From: Euborellia annulipes
Lineage: Eukaryota; Arthropoda; Insecta; Dermaptera; Anisolabididae
Assembly: GCA_023213315.1 (NCBI GenBank)
Contig: JAKCPI010015794.1
Coordinates: 1-64,000, forward strand
Length of the DNA stretch: 64,000 nt
Direction of reading: 5' to 3'
Made by a program: the position numbers and the translations under genes. The notes under the pieces are model-generated. The model did not search any database, had not been told where the DNA came from, and saw only the letters and a program-made list of their open reading frames with translations. How positions within the stretch are numbered: position 1 is the stretch's first letter; the number at the start of each line of letters is the position of its first letter. Shown here piece by piece: positions 11,552-20,600 of the stretch.

Positions 11552-12964
11552 CTTATATAATTAAACGGACCTGTTGTTCACTTCTAGACAATGGTCACCA
11601 CGGTAAATTAAATTAATAACCACCGGGAATAGCTGGATTTGCAACGCAAAGGCACCCCTGCCCTCTCCCCAACCTAACCCTGGACTGATATAAATATACC
11701 TCGAGCGAACATATATATGGCTATTTGGCGATTTCGCTTGTTACTCCATATTCGGGTAGATGGGCTTATCATATCAGCTGTTCATACCTATGCCCAAACA
11801 GAGCGAACGCTAAGCCCATGGCCATATATTTTGTGCCCAAAACCCGACATCGCAATTCTCATACAGAGAGATATTGGCTTGAAATGATTCTCTTTCAGTT
11901 TTTTTTTTTTTTTTTTTTTTTTTTTTGTTATTTTAACGTTTTTTGGTTCGCCAATTAAAAGTTCTTCTTTAAAATAGTTAAAACAAATACATCTGTCTTG
12001 TTTTTAATCGATTTTTAATATATTTTAAAATAATAAATCAATAGGTCAACGAATTTATATGTTTTTGAAGAAAACGTCTTACAATGAATGTATAGGAACC
12101 AGTAAGAGAAGCCTGCACGAAAAACTTGGATAAAAGCACTTGAAAAATTGCTCGAATAACTCCTAGATATAATTAGTTTAAATATACGATTAGAAATAAT
12201 GATTCTTCAGCTAAAGATTCCACCATGTATTTTCTTCCTATTATTTAATTTTACCGCGAGAGAGCGCGCGGCGGGAAATTCTTATTTGAAGGTTTAAAAT
12301 ATTGTAGATTCAGAATGGCTAATCAGGTCAGACTGAATTTGATGTCAATTTGTGTAGAAAGAAAAACTCTGACTATATAAAAAAAATGCGATTAATAAAC
12401 TCCAGAATCAATATTTTTATACATATTTATATTAATTTATCAATATATAGATCAAGATTTCAACTTTATGTATAGTGTCTTACATTAGTTTAGAGATACA
12501 GTAGATGCCTTGCTTCATTATTTAGGTTCCTGAACTTGAAATAAAAAAGTTAAAATTAATATATTTACCCTATTTTTAATGTTTATTTGGCATCCATTGT
12601 CGAAAACCAATTATTAAATTAAAATTGAAAAAAAAAATAAATAAATACAATACAGATTAAGATGCATTACATTTATGTCTATAAATTCGTTCATTTTCGC
12701 TTGCTAGAACGAAGCCTCTAAATCACTATAGTGATTTTTTTGGTTTATAAACCACTAATCGATTAATTTCTCTAAAGATTAAACAGATGCGTAATCCGCG
12801 CTTGAAGAGCTCTGGAGCAATTTATCCAAAATTAATCCTTTAATGAGTCGGGTTGCCTACTAACCAGCAAGACCCGAATAAAAATTTATCTCGAAAAATC
12901 AAGCGTCCACATCTGTCCACACAATCAAGCGTCCACATCTGTCCACACCAGGGACGCAAACTTA
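11126..12964. other. AT-rich intergenic stretch with microsatellite
   Basis: No gene is visible. A perfect (AT)n microsatellite spans about 11509-11549 and a T run lies at 11900-11926. The patch around 12256-12280 (GAGAGCGCGCGGCGGGAAA) is locally CpG-rich and contains an E2F-like GCGGGAAA. Confidence 0.4.
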
Positions 12965-13223
12965 AAAAGGATCGAGGGATACACGCGCCTGCACCAGATC
13001 TGCATAGTGAACCTTTAGAGACATACACAGGGATATACACGTTTACACAAGGGACACACACAGGGATACACAGGCCCTCACCAGGGACACACATTTTTCT
13101 TCTGATCACTTATTTCGATCTACTGTGTGTATCCCTGGTGCGGGCGTGTGGATCCCTGTGTGTGTCATATTTGGAGCGTGTCTCCCTTGTGCGGGCGTGT
13201 TGATCCCTCGATCATTTTTACTC
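12965..13223. repeat. Inverted minisatellite, copy 2
   Basis: It has the same design as 10700-10955: GGATCGAGGGATACACG at the left end, CGTGTTGATCCCTCGATC at the right, internal CAGGGACACACA units switching orientation near 13110. The shared left landmark CTGCATAGTGAACCTT (about 12999-13015) shows common descent. Three more partial units precede it (CAAGCGTCCACATCTGTCCACAC twice, about 12900-12950). Arm divergence here is greater than in copy 1. Confidence 0.8.
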
Positions 13224-13694
13224 GGCTAAACATGATCAAATCTATGTACGCCATGTATTCAAGTCATATACTAAAAGTGGAAAGGTGGCATTCTATCCTT
13301 AAGTTTTTTCCTTAAAAATTTTTTATAACTCATCTAAGGAAGTTGCCTACAAACTTCTATTTAATTTTTTAATATTTTTACTCATAAAATAAACCACTTT
13401 TTTCCCTTTAGGTTTACATACATTTTTCGTTTTCTTAGATAAGTTAAATACTCGATAGCATGTTGTTATAAATTAAATACAGTATGTTACTAAAATAACA
13501 TTATTGCATTAATTAATAAATGATTCTCATCTGATAAGCATTATCCGCAACATGATCTTTTTTTAAATATTTATCTACTTATAACTTAAAACATGTTTTT
13601 TTTACAATTCAAATATAATTTAAAGTCCTAAAAATTTCTAATTGGTGGTAACACATTTCTGAATTAGCCTATACTTTTTTTTAAATACCGATTT
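13224..13694. other. AT-rich stretch, nothing recognised
   Basis: I see homopolymer-rich AT sequence with no repeat family member or plausible exon. Confidence 0.4.
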
Positions 13695-13862
13695 TTACTT
13701 TCTCTTACCTATATGTATATGTTAATATACATATAATTATATAGAGAGAAAGTATTGGATTCATGTTCAAAAAATCTGGTGTGACAAGCACAGAACACAA
13801 CTTTCGATTACCGAAGATAAATAAAAGTTGTGTGCTGTGCGCCAGTCACACCAAATTTTTTT
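13695..13862 (+). mobile_element. Family A element reduced to its two terminal hairpins
   Basis: The CTTTCTCTTACC hairpin (13698-13754) is followed by TTGGATTCATG and then directly by the ATCTGGTGTGAC ... GTCACACCAAAT hairpin (13770-13862). The roughly 450 bp that separate these ends in full copies (for example 15979-16600) are missing. This is an internal-deletion derivative and it defines which parts are terminal. Confidence 0.8.
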
Positions 13863-14654
13863 TCATCATATTAGTTGGTCTTTGTTCTTCGCGTATATTA
13901 TTCATGTTAAGTTGACTTTTATATTATTAATTATTAACCAAAAAATTGTTGACTTAAAATCTGATCCTATGTTGTCATAATAGAATATTTTAAACAAAAG
14001 TTGTTAAGGCTATTGTCAAATTTATCCGCTATACTAGTGTATTATTAATATACCTTTTGGAGTATATAACTCGAGGCATAGTTTAACAATGATCTAATAG
14101 TTGCTATACTAAATCAATTCCTGACTTTGCCTGGGAGTCATATAGAAAATAAATTTTTATTATTTAATATTTGACTAAAAAATTCTACTCAGATGTTCAC
14201 ATGTTCCATGGTATTTAAAGGGGTTTTGCGGGAAAATTTCACACGCATCTCGAGGAGGCAGTCAAACAGTCAGGTGCCCAATCGTTGCAAGCTGATTGTG
14301 TGGGGTCAAATCATATCTGACTGATGGTGGAGGGGAAAGATTCGGCCTATTTCCCCCACCAGCCTAAAAGACATCATTTAACTAATATTCCTATAAGTAT
14401 GTCGAATGGTGACCACGAGTTAATAAAGCTAAGGCCGCCATTTCTTCTGCTTCCTTAGGCAATCTTGTTCCTCCTCCTCTCCCTTCCATCAACTGACTTT
14501 TTCCTTATCTCCGTCCAATTTATCTTTAATATATATATCAATCCTAAAATTAACAGCAAAAAACAATTCTCCTGAAAATTACATAATTTTGTATTTTAAT
14601 GTACTATTGAATAATTTGATCAACTTCTCTTTTTTTCTATGAAAGTTAAATATT
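13863..14654. other. Unique AT-rich stretch
   Basis: No gene or repeat family is recognised. The segment at 14225-14350 is GC-richer (GCATCTCGAGGAGGCAG and neighbours) and could be a conserved non-coding element. Confidence 0.35.
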
Positions 14655-15650
14655 CCCAGAAGCAGGTGGATGTAGGCAGCCAGCCAGCATGGAATAAAGA
14701 TCTTTTTTTACTTTCTCGTATAGTATATAAAGAAAAAGTATTGTTTGTAATCGTAAAAAAAATTCGAACTGATGTTTATCCACGTTTTAGCCCTCCCTGA
14801 GTAAAAAAAAAAAAAAAAAAACAGTTATAGCATTATGTATGTGTGTGTCTGTGAATACGATTGCTTAAAATCGCAAGCAGCCAGATCGATGAAAAATGGT
14901 ATATACTCCTTACACTAAAACTGTAGATTTCTAACAACTTTTGGAGTAAATACGTCACAGGGAAGTAGTACTTTTTAAGTACTAATAAGTTTTTTCAAAA
15001 ATTTTGAAATTTTCAATTTTTTTGTCATATTATGATAAATTACTCTATTGTAAAAAGCTTTTATTCTTTGACATTTTTTCGAAGACTGAATAGTTTTTGA
15101 AATAATCAACGAAGAAAAGGATATTTTTCGTTAATTTTGAAAAAAAAAAATCAAAACAAAATCATACTGATGTCATTAAAAAACATGTAAAATATAAACA
15201 AATTCATTTATTTATATTTACAAACTTTTTAAAATAGAGTAATTTATCATAATATGACAAAAAAATTGAAAATTTCAAAATTTTTGAAAAAACTTATTAG
15301 GTATAGTACTACTTCCAGGTGACGTGTTTACTCCAAAAGTTGATAGAAATCTATAATTTTAGTGCAAGGAGTATACACCAAATTTCATCGATCTGGCTGC
15401 TTACGTTTTTAAGAAATCGTGTTCACACACACAGACATCACTCCAAAAGAATACCCTACAAGAAATTTTTGGAGAAGTCATTCCCGATTTTTAAATATCG
15501 CCGACATTTCGGAAACACGATCAATTGTTAATGTTGCTTAGATTGATACACAATAAGTAACAATAACAATTTATCCTCCTTGAGATGGGATCCCGAAACA
15601 TGACGAAATTTAAAAAAGATGCTGACTGCCTACATCCACCTGTTAATTAT
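14655..15650. mobile_element. Compound inverted-repeat element with hammerhead-like motif
   Basis: The outer ends are inverted: AGGTGGATGTAGGCAG (14663-14678) and CTGCCTACATCCACCT (about 15632-15647). Inside is a palindrome of about 600 bp (14838-15440). Near the right end, 15578-15605 reads TTGAGA, T, GGGA/TCCC stem, GAAACATGACG, close to the motif in the Penelope-like elements. A stretch at 14706-14745 resembles the CTTTCTC end of family A. There is no coding capacity and no TSD was identified. Confidence 0.6.
14838..15440. repeat. Long palindrome, arms about 210 bp
   Basis: The left arm (14838-15055) and right arm (about 15228-15440) are imperfect reverse complements. They are recognisable by AGCAGCCAGATCGATGA versus TCATCGATCTGGCTGC, GGAGTAAATACGTCA versus TGACGTGTTTACTCC, and TTTTTTTGTCATATTATGA versus TCATAATATGACAAAAAAA. 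The spacer is about 170 bp. It could extrude as a cruciform or give a long hairpin RNA. Confidence 0.85.
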
Positions 15651-15978
15651 CACTGTCATCGAATTTCTTCTTTTCATTAAATATTTCCATAGAATAGTTT
15701 GATACTGTAAATTAGTTGAATGAGAATGAGAATTTTTCACTAAATAAATGCAAATTTCTAATTACGAGATGTTTAGGCAAAACTTTACTTAGTCCATTGA
15801 AACTACATGACAGATTTGTCTAAATAAAGTTTGGCTTAAACATCTCTTAATTAGGAATTTTCATTAATATGGTGAAAAATTTCCATCGCTGAATCCTCAC
15901 AATCCAACCTCTCAGCGAAAATTCACCCTTTTGTCTGGCAGTCTACTAGATAGTAAAGAAAGAAATCAATAGAATGCA
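15651..15978. other. Stretch with a short inverted pair
   Basis: A segment near 15755-15800 (AATTTCTAATTACGAGATGTTTAGGCAAA) is mirrored near 15825-15865 (GGCTTAAACATCTCTTAATTAGGAATTTT), giving a foldback of about 110 bp with arms of about 30 bp. No gene. Confidence 0.45.
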
Positions 15979-16600
15979 TTTTTTACTTTCTCTTACCTCT
16001 ATATATATGTTAATATATAGAGAGAGAAAGTAATGGATTCATGTCGATATCGAGATTTTGATGGATATAGGCCTACACGTTTTGAAGTCCCCTGAATCCA
16101 AAAAAGTGGTTTTTGCAACATGGTCTGTCTTTTTCAATTTTAAGCATGAAGGAATTGAGCTAGGAGGTTGAAATTTTAAATATAAGTTAGGCACCCCCCT
16201 AGAGCGTGAAAATAAGCTTTTAATCAAATCGGCCAAAAATTACTACTAGTTTACTGATATACTTTTTCAATTTTTTTTTATTTTCTTCATCGATTTTGAT
16301 TAAAATTCAAAAATCAATTATTTTTTTAGATGCTCTTTAAAATGTATATTCTCATTTTGTCATTGAAATCTTCTGAAGACCACTTTACTCTTGTACTCCA
16401 TAGAAAAGATAGGAGAAATGGTTGCCATGGTAACAAAATATAAATATTTTCCCATACTAATAAATTTTACATCTTGAATTCTAATATATCGGCGGAAACT
16501 AAATATATATCGACACGAAAAATCTGGTGTGACAAGCACAGAACACAACATTTGATTACCGAAAGTAAGAGAAAGTTGTGTGCTGTCACACCAGATTTTT
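15979..16600 (+). mobile_element. Family A element, near-complete copy
   Basis: It runs from TTTACTTTCTCTTACCTC (15981-15998, a self-complementary hairpin with AGAGAGAAAGTA near 16020) through TTGATGGATATA, GGTCTGTC, GAATTGAGCTAGGAGG, AAGCTTTTAATCAAA, TAGATGCTCTTTAAAATG and GGCGGAAACTAAATATAT to the terminal hairpin (16518-16600). It ends only about 320 bp upstream of the gene promoter. ORFs on both strands here follow conserved repeat sequence and are not genes. Confidence 0.85.
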
Positions 16601-16914
16601 CATTATTTTTTATTGATAAATTTAATTTTGATTCTTGTTTGCCTTTTAGCACGATAAGAGTGGGATGAGGGGGTTATTTCTAGTTAATCTCACCCCAAAT
16701 GAAAACCTCAACCATTGTGTTTAATTCGCAATTGATTGAGATAGTTGTCGTTTAAATGAATCTGCCACAAGGTTCGAACAAATCGAACAAAATAATCGCT
16801 TCACCCACTATGTGTGTTTTTAGCAGATGTATATGTGACTGCTTGTCAGTTTCGCACCCCCACCCTTACTCAATGGGTGGGCAATCAATCAGGCAGCCAG
16901 GCAGGTAGGCAGAC
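16601..16914. promoter_or_regulatory. Proximal upstream region of the gene
   Basis: This is the roughly 300 bp between the family A copy and the TATA box. From about 16690 it is less AT-rich and free of repeats. It contains inverted CA-GGTGGG-type and CAATCAATC stretches and ends in an E-box-like CACCTG (16915-16920). No factor site can be assigned with confidence. Position is the main reason to call it regulatory. Confidence 0.4.
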
Positions 16915-16960
16915 CACCTGTATATAAGTGGAGAGAGGGGTTAGTTGGCGTTTTGGCCAC
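16915..16960 (+). promoter_or_regulatory. Core promoter with TATA box
   Basis: TATATAAG begins at 16921. The usual spacing puts transcription start at about 16945-16955. A weak initiator-like TTAGTT is at 16941. Immediately downstream the sequence turns sharply GC/CpG-rich (16950-17040), unlike anything nearby, which fits a real 5' end. There is no textbook TCAGT initiator, so the exact start is uncertain. Confidence 0.65.
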
Positions 16961-17121
16961 GGGGGGCGTTCAGGTTGCCATTCGACGGCGACGCTGCCGT
17001 CGTTCTCTCGTGCAGTCTTGTGGCAGCGCGCGGCCCGTTAACAAATCTAACTCAAATAAACTTTTCATTTAACATCGTGTAAAAAAAAAAAAAAACCTAA
17101 AAAAGAAAAAAATTAATAATT

Positions 17122-17187
17122 ATGGCAAGTGATAAAAAAACGCAAAGCCAAAGATTTCCGCGTCGTGTCCGATATCGTTTATTATAA
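17122..17187 (+). CDS. Upstream ORF 1, 21 codons
   Basis: ATG 17122 to TAA 17185-17187 encodes a short basic peptide (MASDKKTQSQ, then RFPRRVRYRLL). It lies in the leader, about 330 nt before the main ATG. Its context is AATTATGG, weak at -3 but with G at +4. If translated it could reduce initiation at the main start. Chance cannot be excluded, although the codons lie in otherwise stop-rich sequence. Confidence 0.35.
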   Translation: MASDKKTQSQRFPRRVRYRLL

Positions 17188-17304
17188 TTTAGAGATAATA
17201 TTAGTGTCATTTATTTTTAATTTTTTTTTTTGTTTTTTATTATTATAAATATAATTGAGTGTTAATATTGGTGTGAGTGTGTGTGGTTAATTTTTTTTAT
17301 TTTG

Positions 17305-17485
17305 GTGAGTGAATTGTTTGGTGTGTGATGGTCCTGGGAGACGGATGTGGATGCTGGTGGAGCAGTGAACGGCTGTCGGTGTCATCGGCGTCATCGTCAA
17401 CAGTCATCAACATGTGGCTGTGTTGGTGACAGCCAACCGGAAGTAGCGGTTGTTCAGGTTGGCTTTGGTCTTTCCGTCCCCACAG
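17305..17485 (+). other. Candidate intron within the 5' leader
   Basis: A strong donor G|GTGAGT (17305-17310) is followed at 17468-17485 by a pyrimidine-rich tract ending in CACAG, a good acceptor. Removing these 181 nt would delete the uORFs at 17328 and 17345 and bring the main ATG close to the new junction. It is equally possible that the leader is unspliced. RNA evidence would decide. Confidence 0.35.
17328..17429 (+). CDS. Upstream ORF 2, 33 codons
   Basis: ATG 17328 to TGA 17427-17429, in a different frame from the main CDS. The peptide is rich in Cys, Trp and Ser and shows no recognisable motif. A third tiny uORF (17345-17368, 7 codons) overlaps it. All would be removed if the candidate leader intron is used. 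Confidence 0.25.
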   Translation: MVLGDGCGCWWSSERLSVSSASSSTVINMWLCW

Positions 17486-17517
17486 GTGCGGCACAGAGGC
17501 GGCAGACGGCGGCCGGG

Positions 17518-17593
17518 ATGCCGACGGCAGCCGCGAGGGCGATGACGGCTCTCGCGCTCCTTTTACTTCTGCCTTTGTATGTGCGCGCCGATG
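17518..17593 (+). CDS. First coding exon of a secreted or membrane protein gene (signal peptide only)
   Basis: ATG 17518 is the first in-frame methionine; the frame is open upstream to 17347 but only via a GTG. Its context is GCCGGGATGC. The exon encodes 25 residues plus one base: MPTAAARAM, then a hydrophobic core TALALLLLLPLYV, then VRA-Asp. This is a classic n-region/h-region/c-region signal peptide with a likely cleavage after Val-Arg-Ala. A second ATG (17542) would give a shorter but still functional signal. The exon ends ATG|GTGAGTAA, a near-consensus 5' splice site in phase 1. High CpG and GC-rich codons contrast with the flanks. No mature-protein sequence is present, so the family cannot be named; later exons must lie far downstream. 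Confidence 0.75.
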
Positions 17594-17600
17594 GTGAGTA

Positions 17601-20600
17601 ACACTTCATCAATTTTATTAACAACTTCAAGGGACATCCACCCGGGAATCGGAATCAAAAATCATATCTTAAATATTTTCAAAGTGACGTTTCCGTTTCT
17701 CATTGATAAAACAGGAAATTGCTACGAGGGTTGCATATAAAAAAAAAAAAATATAAAATTCAAGAATTCAATTTTTTTAATTAAATATGTAAATAAAAGA
17801 TTTATTATCTAAATATTTTAAACAAGTTTTTTTTTTTTTTTTTCAAAAGTGCATGCTTGGTCTTATCTTTAAAAATTACTAAAACAAATAGACCTTAATG
17901 GATCACATCATAGATAAAATAATATTCTATTAAGATAGGGATGGTAAATTAGATTTGATCAACATGTAAAAATAAGTAAAATCTAATGACATTTCATGTC
18001 ATTTTTTTTCTTCACCGCACTCGAAAAATTTTTTAGTACAATAATTTTAATTAATTCCCTTATAAATGACATAAAATTATCGAAAATTAAATAAATTTAA
18101 TTTACTATCTATTATAAAAAAAAAATTATCAGACATACACTTTTGATCGAAACATTATTTACTATTATTAATTAGGGAGAAAAAATATTTAGAGGAAAAA
18201 AAAAAAAAAGGGGGGGTGGTATTAATAAATTTTTCACACAAAATATAATTTATTGAAAAAATACCCTATTGATAAATAAGCCCACTTATATCAAAATTCA
18301 TAGATTTTAATATCTATCTATTTTATTCGCTTATGTTTAACAAACAAGTAACAAAACATCTAGCGAAATTCATTAATAAAAATCATCTATTAATTCCTAT
18401 TATGTTTAATTTACCAAAACACAAACTAAAAGTTACTCCGTTACAGAAGGCTAGTCCGATATACATGTATGATGTATATATGCTTGCTTTTGGTACATGT
18501 GTAAATAGCGCAAAAAGTAAAGAGAATTCTGTATAAAGCTCAGTTAAAAAATTAACAGCTTTTGATTGGAACCAAATTTATTAGGGAAAATCTGAATAAA
18601 AAGCTTTTCTCAATTCGACTATTTAAAAAAAAATATAATAATTTTTTTAGTCATTTTGGCATCTGAGGCTATAGAGACAATATTTATTTATCCAAGATAT
18701 ATTAATTAAAAATAATTTTCTAATATTTTTTCTTATAAGAAATTGAGAACCGAAATAACATCTTATGCGATTTACCTAGGTACGGTTATAAATATATTAA
18801 TACATAATAATAAAAAGCTCTACAAGCATCTCTGAAAAAATATTTTGTAAACTCTGAAATTCACAAATTTAAAGCTACCAGTAATTTACAAACAGACAGA
18901 CAAGCTAAATGCCTGAATAACTAAATATTATTGTATTCTTTGAAAGTTTATATGTAGGGCCTCAAATGCCGAAAATACTTTAAAACAACCTACTATATCT
19001 TTTCAAACACAAATTACAGAAGAATGTAAATTTAGAAGAAATTTTTCTAATGTCTGTCCCATTTTATTTTTTAATTAAATATTTTTTCTAACAAAAACTT
19101 TTTACTCTTGATTCAAGCAAAATTTTTTTTTTCATCCTAACACTTCTCATAATACAACCGTTACGAAATTTTATGTTATATTTTTAAAGAGGGTTGCAGG
19201 TTCGGGCTTTACATCCACTTTCTTTACTTTTCGCAGACCATATTAAATTTTTTCTCCTGAGAATACTCCTTAATACAATATAAAATATGCAAAATAAATC
19301 TTTTAAAAATTTTATTATCAATATAATAATGTTTTGATCTTAAAAAAAAAAAAAAAAACTTGATGAAAATGTCACTTTGAAAATTTTTAAACTTTCGGTC
19401 ATCCGATTTCTGTGTGTCCAGCCGCTTAACACGCCCGGATAATCGGTATTAATTCAAATATTAATACTAATAATAACCAAAATTCCCCTTGTGAAATAAG
19501 CAATATTTTTTTATTCAAACGCATGCGCGATTTGATTCATAACATAATCGCAACGATTGTCTCGTCAGGGAATTTACTGGGTCGATACTCATTTGATTAG
19601 AGCCTAAGAAGACTTTCTTCTTTTCTTACTTAAGACGGCGACAAGGAACCATCAAAGTTGCCTTACTACTTGTAAAAACACACTCAGAGAAAAAAAAATA
19701 TTTGCTGAACTTTACGAATACCAAAAATGAAGATATTTTAAGGCACAGGAAACTTTTGATAGATGAACCTTAATTTGTTTTTTGACTCTATTGAGTGATT
19801 GATTCGTCTATTGTTTGTGATAATACGCCTTAAAGATGAGAGATTTAATTAAAATACGTTTTTTTTCTTCTTCAACATATTTATTAATGGAAAAATTGTT
19901 CATAATAACAACAACAAGAGAACCTTCCTTATAGATTATTAATCATTCTCGCGCTGTAAATTGTTGTTCGCGGAAATTATCGAAAAATTTGCTTCTTTAG
20001 TCTTTAAAATTATTAATTAATTAAAATCAAGATAAATAAATTTAAAGCTTTTTTTAAACGCAGTGTAATCTATCTCATTAGTCCGAAAAACGATAGTTTA
20101 TCAAATAATATTATTGTAGTCATATTAAATACCAGATTTAGCAGTTTAATTCCAGGAATGCACCTGTAGTACAAATATTTAGTTACTTTATGGCTCATCG
20201 GCTAATTGTCAACTTTGAAGGAATTCCCAAAGCATTTAGTTGGGAGTTGAATTTACCTAGATATGTTAGAAGTATTTAAAAAATTGCACCTATGTAATGA
20301 ATTTACTACTTTTTAAAACATATCGATACTAGAAAATTAAAAGGTCGTAAAGGCTACTTTTCAGAAGAGCCAAAAACAAACATTTTCCCTTCTAAGTTTT
20401 TCTGACTTTAGTACTATTTTAGTCTTTGAAAGACACTTCTCAGAATTTCTAATCCTTTTTGACAAATTTGTGTTGGGTTGAAAAACACTATACCCTAATA
20501 AATTCCTATGAATTCTCAAATATCTATAAAAAATTAATGGCGTAAAAAAAAACACTTTTTTTTGAGATAGCACAATTAATTAGACTGTTTTGTAAAGCTA

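Larger units (their letters stand above)
16950..17517 (+). other. Putative 5' untranslated leader of the gene
   Basis: It is CpG-rich at 16950-17040 (GACGGCGACGCTGCCGTCG is itself an inverted repeat at about 16984-17002). An A/T-rich middle (17041-17310) and a second GC-rich part from 17330 to the ATG follow. It contains several upstream ATGs. A possible internal intron (17305-17485) would remove some of them. The leader is inferred from promoter and CDS positions; no transcript is available. Confidence 0.55.

Noticed and set aside
10589..13315. Several frames of 61-119 codons on both strands
   Set aside because: Most follow the inverted minisatellite units, and similar peptides appear on opposite strands because the block is palindromic.
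16039..16668. Frames on both strands at 16039-16236, 16360-16551, 16467-16652 and 16474-16668
   Set aside because: All lie in a family A repeat; homologous frames in other copies (for example 30935, 34932, 47484, 49623) are broken differently, so no protein is conserved.
17347..17517. N-terminal extension of the signal-peptide frame
   Set aside because: The frame is open but starts only at GTG; the first ATG in frame is 17518, and the extension would bury the signal peptide internally.
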